Assembly: GCF_018873765.1 (NCBI RefSeq)
Contig: NC_057918.1
Coordinates: 65,102,871 to 65,166,870 of the forward strand
Length of the DNA: 64,000 nt
Source: Telopea speciosissima
Lineage: Eukaryota > Streptophyta > Magnoliopsida > Proteales > Proteaceae
Direction: 5' to 3'
Shown here piece after piece: positions 1-12,380 of the stretch; position 1 is the first letter of the stretch; each line of letters opens with the position of its first letter. The position numbers were made by a program, and so were the translations under genes. The notes beneath the pieces were generated by a model. That model was not told where the DNA came from, did no database searches, and saw nothing but the letters and a program-made list of their open reading frames with translations.

Positions 1-2205
1 TCGGAGGCAAGGTTACCGGCCGCCTCCGACCCCGCATCCAATGCCGCTAACAAGGACCCTTGTGGGTGAGACCCCGTGGCCGAGGTGCTATTGGTGCCCC
101 GCCATGTTTGACCCTACCCAAATAGACCCTAGGTTACACTTATGAGGCCTTATCCACATAGGCCAATAAATGTGAAGTCTATATGAGAGAGAGGGGTAAG
201 ACTATTCCTTAGTCTTTCTTTTTCTTTCTCTTCCTAACCTAATCGTGAAAGGAGAGGAGAGCTTTGAAGAGAGGAGGAGAAGGAGGAGAAGGAAGGGAAG
301 AAGAAGAAGGAAACGGTCACTGGTTTGAGCTTTAAAGAGGGCACCTCGTGTGTACCTCAAACCAGGTAAGCCAAGTGCCCTTTTCCCCCATTTTTCTCTC
401 TTCCCCTTGCTCGCTTGAGCTTGGGTAGTTCGTTGGTTGCAGCCCCAAGATGGGGATTTCTTTTGGAAACCCAAAGGGTTAGCTCGAGCCATGTGTAGTT
501 TCCCTTGTAGGATGCTATCCCATTTTCATTACAATCCTATAAAGACCTCTATTTTGACCTCTTGCTGAATCTATTTGATTCTAAAGCTTCAACCACCAAA
601 GAAAACCCCAAATCTGGATTTTTGAGCTTTTGATCCTTTAAACCCCCTTAAATCTTTGAATGTTGGGTGTTTCTAAGACCCAAATAGACTCCAAGACACC
701 CCTCCCTAGTCCCTTGAGGCTTAGAGAACCAAATGGGACAACCCCGGGCTTTTAAAGACCTTGAAATCACACTTGGGTTGCATCGGAGGCAAGACTGCGT
801 GAGTCCGATGTTTGCCTCCGATGTGTCCCGAGCCTGCAGGAAGGTCGGAGGCAAGGTCGAGGCAGGCCCGCGAGTCCGACGTTGCCTCCGATGCGTTTTT
901 AAGGCTTATAACTTATGTAAACGGTGGGGTTTCTCTATGAGGCCTCCCCTACACTCTCTCACACTCTTATTCACTTCCATAGGCGCCAACATATGTGCAA
1001 TGGGGTGATTTTGAGCGGAATCGTTGCGCTTATACAAACTCCATTTGAAGTAATTGGTGAGTGGGTTTGGGTGACTGCTTGAGCTTGTTTACTATTGCTT
1101 ATTCATGCATTTATGAATTATATTGTGATATTATCATTCAAGCATGATTGCATATTTGCATTTATTCTTATTCGATGATGATGATTTGGATGATATGGAT
1201 TTGTGTTGGTTACGTGTCGGAAGTATCGGCACCGAACCCCCGTGATACGTGGAATTGTATATTGCATCTCATTCTTGCTCGTATGCGCCGTTGTGTCAGG
1301 TACCGGTGTTAGATGGAATGGGACGTTGACACACCCGGATGTACCTCTCAACACGATAGGATTCATGTAGTATATCCGTGGTTAGGCTGGCTCCCTATGC
1401 TACGACCCTTACCAACAGGGGTTTAGGTGTTGGGTAGCCGAGCACCGCCGCTCGTGGAGAGTTAGAGAGGCCAGGCCAGGGGTAGTAATGGTTATCGGGT
1501 CCGCCTCGGGTGGTGATGACTACGACGGCGCGGCTCCATAGTAATAATTGAGGTTGCATTGTGGTGAGAATGGAAGGATCCACAATGTCTTCCCGAGTTA
1601 TTGCAGAGCATATACCCATTGACTTAGCATTGTGTGTTAGGTGGTAAATGAATTAATAATAGCATGCACCATGGACTATTTGTGATTGTGTGATTGTGCA
1701 TCCCCTTTTCTCTCTCACTAGCTCGTGGAGCTAACCCCGTGTACACATTCTTTTTAGATTTGGATGCGATGATTACCGTGGAAGCTAGAGACAGTGACTA
1801 AGGATCATGGCGATGGTTGCCCATGATGATTGTGCCGACGGGCTATACTGCTACTTTAGGATCGCTCCCGTTTTATTATTTTTGAGCATTGTGTTTTGTA
1901 CAAACTTTTATGTTTTACCTTTTGGTAGCTACTTGATGGTCATAGGAATTTTGTAACTATGTTACTTATTATCATTAGCCAATGAACATCTTATAGTTAT
2001 TTCTTTTACGCTCCGCAAACTCGACCTATCTCGAATGTAATATTCCTTTGTCTTTCGCACTCTAATATTATTGTATTGTAATATTGGTTTATGACTGTGA
2101 GTTGGCCACTGCATCGAGATCCTGGCGGTGAGGTGGGATGACGCGTGTCACCCCAATCATACCCTGATATTGTATTCTATCCCTTGTCGGGATAGGGGTG
2201 TGACA
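1..2205 (+). repeat. Ty3/gypsy long terminal repeat, 5' end cut by the window
   Basis: The segment ends in GGGTGTGACA, a typical chromovirus LTR end. It follows the same order of landmarks as the complete LTR at 50685-53680: a purine-rich AGGAG tract near 240-310, a short GC-rich repeated block (near 783-895, motif CGGAGGCAAG and its complement), a 'ACGACCCTTACC' block near 1402, and an AT-rich tail. By that comparison about 250 bp of the LTR lies outside the window. No primer binding site follows position 2205, so this is either a solo LTR or the 3' LTR of an element lying to the left. It is a related but clearly diverged subfamily. It holds no gene. Confidence 0.7.
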
Positions 2206-2403
2206 GGGAGGGTGAGTAGTACCTCCTTCAGCGTTTAGTAAAAGGGTCTGATAAGCCATTTTAGGGATGTTAGGGTGATTTGGTTCAAATGTAGGAACAA
2301 GAGTCCTTCTTGAGAGAGATACCGATGTCTGTCCGTGTCTTGTTGTCATCATCGTCCGAGGGTGACAAAATTCAGCGTCTACAGTTACATCACAAGCATA
2401 CAA
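2206..2403. other. short unassigned spacer
   Basis: This stretch lies between the end of one LTR and the start of homology of the next. I recognise no gene or element in it. It may be the flank of the first LTR. Confidence 0.4.
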
Positions 2404-3676
2404 AAAGGTGTTACAATTCTTTGAGGATGCAATGTAACTTTCAAGTTTACAGAGTAGAACACTTCTAGTTTCCAAAATACACAACTAAGTAAACTTTCAT
2501 TAATCAATTCTTTACTATTTTCAATAAGCAAAGCTCTTACAATTATAATAAACCAAAAAAACCTAATTCTAATATCTAAGCTTACTAATTTTATGGTTGA
2601 GATTAATTACAAATTACATCATAAAATAAAAGATAAATCCTAATTGAAGATAGGCTCCTTGGCAATGAAGAAATACTAAAATTAACAAAACCCAAATTTA
2701 TAAAAGGGGGAGGGGGAGGGAACTTACAGAACTCAGGCTAAAGCATGGTTGCTTTCTTTCAAAAACCATGCAAAGGGGTTCCTCTCAACAATCTCGCCTC
2801 TCCTTCTCTTGCCAAAATCGTCCAAGGTGTGATTGGGTCTTCTAGAAATTGTACAAGGCTGGACTGTGCAAGAGGATTGCTCCTTGCTTGTTGCATACCA
2901 AAAATAGGGCAATAGGGAATCTCCCAAATCGTAGACAAGGGGTATCCTTGAGGTGACGATTCTTGGGTGTGTTCGTCTTCAAGCTTAATGATGTTTCACT
3001 TCCATAAGTAGACTAAGAAATAGGATCTCTTACCAATTGATGGATAGTCTTCAAAATCATTGACTTCACTAAAATAGGACATGGACCGATCTCCTTCAAT
3101 CTTCCATTACGTAGCCAACAATACTTTCCAATTATAGTGCTTGTCCAAGTATAAACCTTCCAAGAATAGGACATGGACTGATCTTTAAGATTAGATCATC
3201 ATGATTAACATGGAATGTTGATTTTCTTCAACAGAGTAAGGCTTCTAGTGGTAAGTACATATTGTCATAATTTTTTAGAATTCGGAATAATTTTGGAAAG
3301 TCCCACATGTGATGAGTCATCCTGCTCCACAACAGAGGTTCTGAACTTGGGCTGATGTCGATGTAAGGGAATCCCTTATAGAAATTCAATCTTGCGTGGG
3401 GGCAAGGGATTGATTGGTGCTGGCTGATGTAGACCGACATAGAATTCTACTAGAAACCAAATTCGCAAGGACATTTATATAGGCTGGATCAAATCACACA
3501 TGGGCCATGCTGGGCTGACTTTGAGCTCACAGGCAAAAAAGGGAATGGACTGGACTTGAGTTACTCCTTGGGATGCTCGGTTGGGCTGTGTATGTGCACT
3601 GCTATGCTGGGCAAGGTTGCCTTGTTGAGAGTTGAACTTCTCAGGAAAAAATGAGATACAAGGCTGGCCTATATCA
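2404..3676 (-). repeat. 3' LTR (truncated) of the deleted Ty3/gypsy element
   Basis: It aligns by eye with 5629-6795 over its length. It carries an extra block of roughly 100 bp near its right end relative to the other copy. It lacks the counterpart of 5437-5628. Confidence 0.65.
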
Positions 3677-3969
3677 TATCCTCTAGGTTGAATAAGTGTT
3701 CGTCCTCAAACTCTTGGTCCGATCAATGAAGCTCATTAATTGTCTACTAGGGTTGAATGGGAACCAAGCAAAGTCATTGGTGATTTCTCTAATTGAATAT
3801 AATAAAATTTGTATATCAACTTCAGATTTGACTATGATATCGAATAGGGTGCTCACAACTTAAATGAGTAACATGTTCGAATATGGACTATTGGCACGTG
3901 AATATTTCAAACAAACTGAAGTATAGACGGGTATGTACTAATGTTAAAAAATAAATCATCATATGTACT

Positions 3970-4740
3970 TAAGGGTATCAAAGTGGAATCGAAACTGACC
4001 GTTTACAATCGAACCAAACCGCACCACAGAAAAATGATTCGGTTTTGATTTTATAGGTTCTCTTCCCAGTTCGATTTTGATTTGCACCGTACAACCGAGG
4101 TTCTAAACCGAATAGAAACCAGTACCTCTTACTCAAATACTAGCCCATGCATCAATCGGATTAATTAATAACATAATAATTAATTTAATAAACAACAATT
4201 ATTGCAACATACTCAAAACATAAAATAATTAAAATGTCTTGGAATAACTATATTATATTTGTTCAAGTATGAATTGAAAATCATGGATGATGTTAAAATG
4301 GATTATATGCTAATAGAAGAAATAGTTTGATAATCATGTGAGAGTGGAGAAGAAAAAAAATGGAAAAACAAAGAATAAATAAAAAAATAAAGGACGGGTG
4401 AAGATGGGAAGTTTTTTTTTTTTAATAATCACATAGGCATGAGAAATATGATGAGTGAGGGAGATCGGGAAAGAATGGGGAAACACGGTAATATAAACGC
4501 TTTGAAAACGAGGTTGTCTACATTAGTGTTTCCTAAAACTGACACTACACAAACCACATGTAAACCGGTTGTGAATCGGATAACAAAAATCGAATTGAAA
4601 CCAAAAAAACTGGATCATATGCAAAACAATTCTGATTTTGGCTGATTCTTATCCGGTTAGGTTTTGATTTCACCTTATCAAAATGTAAATCACACCACAA
4701 CCGAACCGAATAACCAGAATCGCACCGATTGACACCCTTA
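3970..4740 (+). mobile_element. hAT-type MITE, copy 1 (771 bp)
   Basis: The ends are inverted: TAAGGGTATCAA at the left and TTGACACCCTTA at the right. The flanking 8-bp sequences TATGTACT and TACATACT match at 6 of 8 positions, fitting a decayed hAT target duplication. The interior is rich in CGGTT-type motifs and AT sequence and encodes no transposase. The same sequence recurs in reverse orientation at 23837-24569. It sits inside the internal region of the deleted gypsy element, so it is younger than that element. Confidence 0.75.
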
Positions 4741-5419
4741 TACATACTGAAGGTGTTGTTGTAATGGCATGTGTGTACAATCATCTTTTCTACTACACCC
4801 TCAACAAATATAGAAAGAAAGTTGTGCACGTGCAACAACTCTGGGTGTCGTGTTTGTCGTTCACTTCACGAAGAAATCTCTAATAAAGAAAACATATTGT
4901 GGAAAGAATTGTTGTGAATTTGATATCGGATCTAGTTCGACACTTCCACAAATGTTGTATTCATCGATCTTTTCATCTGAGTATTCGTCAAATATCAAAG
5001 ACTCGCTCAAATCAATCTGAGTGACAAATCGATCGTCTTTGATGTTAACTTATGAAGCTAAACACCCAATTTCTAGTTCATCAATCTTGACGCTCATATC
5101 CCATACCGGTGAATTCTTGTCAGGAGATCTGTGTCAATGAGTACTCCTTTGAACTGATTTTCGACTCTTTGAAAAAGAGGAGTAAGCTTTAGACAACTCC
5201 TTGGACTCGAACATCTTGAAGATCTTCTCACTCTTTCTATCTCACGAGCTAAGCAGACAATTTTTTCCCAAAGTTGCAAATTCTCTTTCTCTAGAGTCAA
5301 CTCAATAAGTCATTGCTAAAGCAACATATTCTCTTCTCTTATGTCGACATCCTCCACAGGAGCTGTATGTGCACCTCTCTCCTTAGGCACCATCATAACC
5401 TCTCTCTCTCTCTCCTCCA

Positions 5420-5431
5420 AAGCTTTGATAC
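5420..5431 (-). promoter_or_regulatory. tRNA-iMet primer binding site of the minus-strand gypsy element
   Basis: The minus strand reads TGGTATCAAAGC, five bases after the LTR end. It fixes the orientation of the element. Confidence 0.65.
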
Positions 5432-5436
5432 CACTT

Positions 5437-6795
5437 GATGTAACCTCATTGGATGCTATCGATTGAGAGAGTCATGAACATACTCTATTAGGTGTGTAAC
5501 TGAGTAATATGAACACAAAAGAGAAAGACAATGCAAGGGGGAAAGTTATAGTTCTTCTAGACTATAGTGAAACTCTCTGTGGTTTCAAGGGATTTAACGT
5601 GACTCTTCAAGGACATGGGAAGGTGTTGCAACTCTTTGAGGATGCAATGTAACTTTCCAAGGCTATAGGGTAGAATGCTTCTAGGTTCCAAAATACTCAA
5701 CTAAGTAAACTTTCACTTATCAATTCTTCACTATTTTCAATGAACAAAGCTCTTATATTTATAAGAAACCAAAAATCTAATTCTAATCTCTAAGCCTACT
5801 AAATTCTCGGTTGAGATTAATTGCAAATTACGTCATAAAATAAAAATAATTACATATCAAAATACAAATTCTTAATTTAAGCTAGGCTCATTGATAATTA
5901 AGAAATATTAAAATTAACAAAATACAAATTAAGGAGGGGGGAATAAAACTCGGCTAAAGCATGACTACCTTCTTTCAAAAACTGTGCAAGGGGGGGGGGG
6001 TTCCTCTAAAAATTGTTACTCTCTTTCTCTTGCCAAAACCATCCAAGGTGTGGTTGGGTCTTCTAGAAATCTTCCAAGGCTGAACCGTGCAAGAGGGTTG
6101 CTCTTTGCTTGTTGTATTCCAGAAAATGGGCAACAGGGAATCTCCCAAATTGTGGACAAGTGGTATCCTTGAGGCAATGACTCTTTTGTGTGCTGTCCTC
6201 AAGCTTGATGCTACTTCACTAGCTTTCATAAATAGATTAAGGAAGAGGAGTGATGATCAATGACTTCCCTAAAATAGGACAAAGACTGATCTCTTTCAAT
6301 CTTCTAATACTTGGCCAATAATATTTTCCAATTATCTTGTCTTAAGTATCAACCTTTCAAGAATAGGACATGGACTAATCTCCAAGATTAGATCATCATG
6401 ATTAACATGGAATGTTGATCTAGCTTCTTCAATAGAGTAAGTCTTCAAGCGACAAGTGAACTCATTGCCATAATTTTTCAGAATTTGGGGTAATTTTGGA
6501 AAGTCCCACATGTGATGAGTCATCTTCCACTATGGAGGCTCTCAACTTTGGGCTGATGCTGACATAAGGGAATCCCTTCTACAAATTCAATCTCGCATGA
6601 GTTAAAGAATGGAGTGAGCTGACTGATATCGACCGACGTAGAACTTCTTCTAGAAAAAATATTTGCAAGGACATTCATAGGCTGGATCAGTACGTTAATG
6701 CATGGGCCATGCAGGGTTGACTTTGAGCTCACATGCAAAGAAGGGAATGGATTGAACTTGAATTGATCCTTGAGATGCAAGGTTGGCTTGCATCA
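5437..6795 (-). repeat. 5' LTR of the deleted Ty3/gypsy element
   Basis: The plus strand runs from TGTAAC to GCATCA, giving TG...CA ends. A minus-strand TATAAATA box lies near 5760. The left edge abuts the primer binding site. Confidence 0.6.
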
Positions 6796-7545
6796 GATCA
6801 TCTTGAGCAGATTGCTTAGGACCAATCCAAGTTCTAAGGGGGCACAAGAATGTAACCCAGTACCTAGTTTACCGTTTACACTAATTTGACCTAAATCAGA
6901 CTAATCATATTACTAATCTGTTCGAGGACATGCTAACAACGCCACTAAGACAATCCGGGATTGGTCACCTTAGATATCGATATATCGATACAGATCGTTC
7001 TAGAATTGATTTTTCTTAAAATTTGATTTTTTGACAGTTTTACCCTTGGTCCGTATCGTTCCACTGATACGTGATTAGCCTGTGCCATTAGGCCCAATAC
7101 ATAAGACCAATACCTCAAACCATGGTGGGTAGGCTTTAGTTCAAGGTTGGTCCAATATCTATTATTGGGCTGGTTCACTTGCTAAGCCCATTATGAAACT
7201 AAGCATGATCACACGATCCGTAGGTGGTGGAGAAGAAAGAAAGAAATGATGAACGATCTAAATAAGTTCTCAATTACTCAATTATACTGGATGGTGGTGA
7301 TCAATTGATGACCATAGTTAGGACTTAGAAGTATTACGTAAGGCAGGACAAAAAAATCCCGATTAATTCACGAGGAATTGCCGCGGAAGAAAGCGATTCC
7401 GAGAGGAGTCGGTAGTCGGACGACTCGGAGCATCGTTCCAGATTCGCGTGATCCAGTTCCGGGGGATCCCGTCCCCTCGGCACCAGGGGCCTCATGAGTC
7501 ATGCCTCTCTGGCGTTACTGATTGCTAGATAGTGACGTTATGAAT
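6796..7545. other. intergenic, upstream of the kinesin gene
   Basis: The left part (about 6950-7080) is a degenerate repeat rich in TATCGATA/GATACG motifs, of a type also seen near 33 kb and 37 kb. The rest, to about 7545, is unannotated and presumably holds the distal promoter of the kinesin gene. No ORF of substance. Confidence 0.5.
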
Positions 7546-7556
7546 CATAACGGCTA
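7546..7556 (+). promoter_or_regulatory. MSA-like (mitosis-specific activator) element upstream of KIN-10A
   Basis: The sequence CATAACGGCTA matches the MSA consensus YCYAACGGYYA at 10 of 11 positions and lies 216 bp before the start codon. It forms the right half of a 17-bp near-palindrome, CGTTATGA-A-TCATAACG. MSA elements bind three-repeat MYB factors and drive G2/M expression of cytokinesis genes. The role here is inferred. Confidence 0.5.
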
Positions 7557-7771
7557 CATTTTATTTCAAATTTCAAAACCCGGCATTTCGTCTCTCTCTC
7601 TCCCCTCTCTTACGCACCCACCCGGAATGGTCTTCTCTCTTGGTTTCATCATTCCCAAATCAGCTCCTTCTTTCCTCCCTTTTACTTGTTTCAAGATCTC
7701 CTCCACCTCATATTCTTCAATTTCACCATAGAGCACCAACAATTCTGCAGTTTCTTTCTGGGTTTTCTTCA

Positions 7772-10700
7772 ATGGCCCCTACACCTTCTTCTAAATCCGT
7801 TCAAGGACAAACAACTCCACTAAGAACACCTCAGTCGAAGCATCGCTCAAATTTATTTCCAGTGAAGAGCACCCACCCATCTCCGAATCCAAACTCTGTG
7901 GCTAAAGAAAATCCACCGGCAGAGCATCCAGTCGAAGTCATTGGTCGAATACGTGATTACCCATATCGGAAAGACAAGCCCGTTTCAGCATTGCATATCT
8001 CTTCCGACAAGAAGAGTGTTCGTGTCCGAACTGATATAGGCTATAGAGATTTCAGTCTTGATGGTGTTTCTACCTCGGAGGAAGAAGATCTCGATGGGTT
8101 CTACAAAAAATTTGTGGAATCGAGGATAAATGGGGTCAAATTGGGGGCGAAATGCACAATCATGATGTATGGTCCAACGGGTTCTGGCAAGAGCCACACG
8201 ATGTTTGGGTGCCCAAAGCAGCCGGGGATTGTATATAGGGCTCTGAGAGACATTCTTGGTGAGGGGAATGAAGAAAAAGAAAACAGCACATATGGTCAAC
8301 GTTTGGGCTTCGGAACAATTGTTCAAGTAACCGTTTTGGAGATCTACAATGAGGAAATTTACGATCTTTTATCAAACAACAATGGCGGAGGATTGAGCTT
8401 TGGGTTTACTAAGGGAAACGCTTCAAAGGTAAATTACTAAACCAGTCGTAGATATCTTTGTTTGGATATTAGCTATCCTTGTTTTTTATTTCCTGATAAA
8501 AAACTTCGTCGTATGGGTTCATTGATTCCATATCCAGAAAATCCAAGGAATTTCTTTGTGATTAATACTAATGTAGTGGATAAAATAGAGTATTTTGACA
8601 TGGAATATTTTCTTTTCAAATTCAGAGATGTATTTTTTGTAATTGCTTTGTTTAGGGGATTGATTTTACCATCTTTGAAAAACATTGTCTGAACTACATC
8701 TACCTTTATGGATACTGTACTATGTTCATTGTGATGATTTTTGTGTTAATTTCCCACTTTTGCTATGTGTTTTTTGAGTTACAGGTGAGACTTGAAGTGA
8801 TGGGGAAGAAAGCAAAGAATGCAACTTTTATCTCCGGACATGAAGCTGGAAAGATAACCAGAGAGGTAGCAAATGTAGAAAAGAGAAGGATTGTCAAAAG
8901 CACTAACTGTAATGACAGAAGCTCCCGAAGCCATTGCATGGTTTGTCATTTTAGCTGCATTCTCTATTTATGCTTTTGACCTTTTAATAGTTTTACTGCT
9001 ATGTGAACATTTGTCTTGTATCTTTGGTAGATCATCTTGGATGTTCCTTCTGTGGGAGGAAGATTGATGCTTGTCGATATGGCTGGTTCTGAAAACATTG
9101 AGCAGGCTGGCCAAATTGGATTTGAGGCAAAGATGCAGGTGACACTATCTTCTTTCTACTTTAAAGTATCTTGTCATAACTTCAGAATGTGTTATGTATA
9201 TTAATTTTGATATGAATCTCAAAAGCTTACCCGGTAAGTTTTCAATTGATTACAATCACTTGCCCGTGATGCTGAATGGCTAATTTATTCCTTTAATGAG
9301 TTACAGACAGCAAAGATCAACCAGGGAAATATTGCCCTGAAGAGGGTAGTTGAATCCATAGCAAATGGGGATTCCCATGTTCCATTCAGAGATAGCAAGC
9401 TAACCATGCTTCTGCAGGTAATTTACCTTTCCCCTTGTGACTGATCCCTGGGTTTTGAGAGAAACAGCCAATGTGATTTATACCCATGACTGTTACTGTG
9501 TTCATCTTTTTTCTAGGATTCTTTTGAGGATGATAAATCAAAAATCTTGATGATATTGTGTGCAAGTCCTGATCCCAAGGAGATCCACAAGACTATTTCC
9601 ACTCTGGAATATGGAGCAAAGGCCAAGTGCATTGTGCGTGGCTTTAATACACCAACCAAGGACAAAAGTGGTGCTGAGGATTCCACATCTTCTGTAGTTT
9701 TAGGTTCAAGGATTGCAGCTATGGATCAGTTTATTTTGAAGCTGCAAATGGAGAACAAACTTAGGGAGAAAGAGCGCCATGAAGCACAAAAAGAGCTCTT
9801 GAGGAAAGAAGAAGAAATCGCTGCTTTGAGGGCTAAGCTGGAGGTAAAAGGGAGGGATTCTGGAGTGAGTGAAGAAGAGATCAATGTGAAGGTCAATGAA
9901 AGAACCCAGATTCTGAAACTTGAGCTGGAGAAGAGGTTGCAGGAGTGCCACCAGAAGGCAAATGAGTTTGTTGAATTTGGAAGGCAGAGAATGGAAGAGA
10001 AAATATTGCAACAGCAACAGGAGGTTGAGATGCTGAGACGGCGGTTGGAGGAAATTGAAACTGCGCTTAGTAGTTCGACAGATAGCAGTGGTGACAAGAA
10101 CAGTTTACAAGACATGGATGGAAACAGCCTTGCAAAAAGACTAATGGAAGTTTATTCTGATCCAGACCATGGGATGGAGAAATCCATGGACCTGGATATG
10201 GGGGACAGGCAACCATTTGTTCATGATGTGAAAGAGATAGATGGGAACGTACATCAAATTGACAACTTAGGTAACCAAACACAGTTTAATGTTTATTGCT
10301 GGAGTGCTAAGGAAGAGGAAGAAGATGATGATATGGTTGTTGCACCAAAATTTACAGAGAAAGTATGTTTGAGTACTGTGTTCGAAGAGGAGGAAGAAGG
10401 AGAAGACACAGAAAATGTGGATGATGAAGAGGTAGAGAAAGAAATAGTAGAGGAAACAACTGTAAATTTGAGCACGATTGATGGCTCTAGTCCACGGATC
10501 AATTTCAGTAAGGGCTTTTATGCAGCTAGTCCACAGGAGCTTGTACCAATACTACCTTCTTGCAACAAGGAAACCAACAAATTTGATTATAGCAGAAATA
10601 GATCTGAAGAAAAGAATGTGACTCCAGGAGTGATGGGTGAATTGGAAAATGCAAAAGATGCAGTCTCTGCTAGAAGAACAAGAATCCAAAACATTTTCAT

Positions 10701-11844
10701 GCTCTGTGGGAACCACAGAGAGCTTGGACAAAATGTCAGAATTGCAACACCTTACCCGAAAAGACCTCTAGCTTCAGACATACAATCATCTCCTGTGACA
10801 ACAGCTGATGGTGAGTCAGTTAAAATGAAACCTCCTTCCAACAGAATATCAGAGCTTCAAACTGTTTATGTGCCAGAGTTTGGATTGAGTGATCAAGTCC
10901 TGGCTGATGTAACAGCAAAAAACATCACAGGAACACCAAATCCAGCACCCGTAGCAAAGCCACTCACAACACTTAAATTTGTCGACGAGCAGAAATCAGC
11001 AGAAGCTGTCCCACTGAACAGAAATCGGTGGTTCTCTTCTGAGATGGCCCAGGACTCGAAGGAGAACAACAGACCAGAAGACAGAAACACAGATGATCTT
11101 GTTGAATTGTATGTGAAATGGGAGGCCTCAAAGGAGAATTCTGGGAAGTTCATTATGAAGTTGAATGTTGAAAAGGATTCCAGCCTTGCTGATCTGCGGA
11201 AGCTGATTGAGACCCGTCTTGTGGAGGACAATGCTACCAAGCAAGGATTCACATTTCTCATGCTTGGGGTATGTATTTTGTTCCTTTTTTTTTTGCAGCA
11301 CATTAAACTGCTCAATTTGTACTTGATGTTCTTACCATTCTGGATATGCTTAAAGATGTGAGGGGAAAAAACAGTTGAACCACTGAAAACATGCAGTACC
11401 CGATCTTATTATGCTTTCTTAAGGTTCTTAAGATGTCATGAATAGGGATATTCTGTCCTAACTCTAGTATATAAATACATTTGATACTCTCAGTTGGGTT
11501 CGCAATTCTGAGTAATTCCCCTCCATCCCCCCTCACCAAAGTAAAAAAAAAAAAAAGCCAAAATAAAACAGATTTTCTAACTTGAGACTAATGTTGTTTA
11601 TGCTTTGTTTTGGGTTCTTACAAAACATTTGTGGTTTTATGTGCAGGATCCTACGGGTGCTCCAGTTGTGAAAGAGAAGGAAGCAACAATTCAAGCAAGC
11701 AAACTCCCCATTTGTAACAACCAGTTGAGTGGCCACTTGGCTTGCTTGCGTCCAGTCAAGGCAACCCAACAGACTAATCTTCTCCCCTTTAGCTCACTGG
11801 AGAATAAACTTGCACATGTACTTCCAAATGTGCTACCTGTATAA
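7772..11844 (+). CDS. KIN10A: Kinesin-like protein KIN-10A (PAKRP2 type), six exons, about 993 aa
   Basis: Exons: 7772-8428, 8785-8940, 9031-9138, 9307-9417, 9517-11268, 11647-11844; each intron is GT-AG and falls between codons. The N-terminal motor (about residues 53-415) shows the P-loop GPTGSGKS (134-141), switch I NDRSSRSH (262-269) and switch II LVDMAGSE (285-292). A coiled coil follows (about 408-529), then an acidic, low-complexity tail and a conserved C-terminal segment that continues in the last exon (GDPTGAPV). The protein resembles Arabidopsis PAKRP2 (At4g14330) through its whole length and starts with the same MAPTPSS. PAKRP2 is a plus-end-directed motor that carries Golgi-derived vesicles in the phragmoplast. 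I chose the ATG at 7772 over an upstream in-frame ATG at 7640 because of that conserved start. An MSA-like site lies upstream. All motor motifs are intact. Confidence 0.93.
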
Positions 11845-11859
11845 GAATGTATTACTTGT

Positions 11860-11995
11860 ATAAAAACCCTTTTTCCCGCATCACAATGTTTCTTTTTTGG
11901 TTAGCCACCATGTTTTCTCCTGGGTATAAAACCCTTTTTCCCGCATCACAATGTTTCTTTTTTTGGTTAACAAGCCACTATGTTTTCTCCTGGGT
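11860..11995. repeat. Tandem duplication, two units of about 65 bp, just after the KIN-10A stop
   Basis: The block beginning with ATAAAAACCCTTTTTCCCGC and ending with CTCCTGGGT occurs at 11860-11925 and again at 11926-11995 with few changes. It lies in the likely 3' UTR of the kinesin gene. Confidence 0.85.
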
Positions 11996-12089
11996 TTGTT
12001 GGATGATCCAAAATTTTCTTTCCAATTTTACCATCAATATATTCTTTTTCTCTTTCAGTAATTTTATTGTGTACAAAATTTAACTTGGT

Positions 12090-12251
12090 AAATAGTTACT
12101 AACCATTATTGGTAGTCTTGGGTCTGATACAGCAAGACCTGATCATCAACAAGAGATGATGGATTCCACTAAATAGTTACTAACCATTATTGGTAGGCTT
12201 GGGTCTGATACTGCAAGACCTGATCATAAACAAGAGATGATGGGTTCCACT
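12090..12251. repeat. Tandem duplication, two 81-bp units
   Basis: Units 12090-12170 and 12171-12251 both start AAATAGTTACTAACC and end TTCCACT. About four or five bases differ between them. Confidence 0.9.
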
Positions 12252-12380
12252 CGAGCTTTCTTTTGGTTCACCAATAATGAGTTTGATCAAATGACTTCTT
12301 TTATAAATTCATGCTTCATGAGCTTGAAAGATGAACCAGTAACAAAACTAATTTTCAGGTCAGAAGACATCGTACAGAAC

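Larger units (their letters stand above)
2404..6795 (-). mobile_element. Deleted Ty3/gypsy LTR retrotransposon, minus strand, with nested MITE
   Basis: Two diverged direct copies of a long repeat (2404-3676 and 5437-6795) flank a short internal region. On the minus strand a tRNA-iMet primer site (TGGTATCAAAGC) lies just inside the right copy. A 'TTTGAGGACGAA' motif lies just before the left copy, as at the end of pol in many Ty3/gypsy elements. A TATAAATA box reads on the minus strand in the right copy. The internal region is under 2 kb and 771 bp of that is a later hAT MITE, so most coding sequence is gone; a gag-like leader with a charged helical stretch remains near 5.1-5.4 kb. The left LTR is truncated. 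It is an old, broken fossil. Confidence 0.7.

Noticed and set aside
9706-10115. Minus-strand frames of 103 and 129 codons across the kinesin coiled coil
   Set aside because: They are shadows of the coiled-coil codons of exon 5, rich in Ser/Leu/Phe as expected from reversed Glu/Lys/Gln codons, and resemble nothing.
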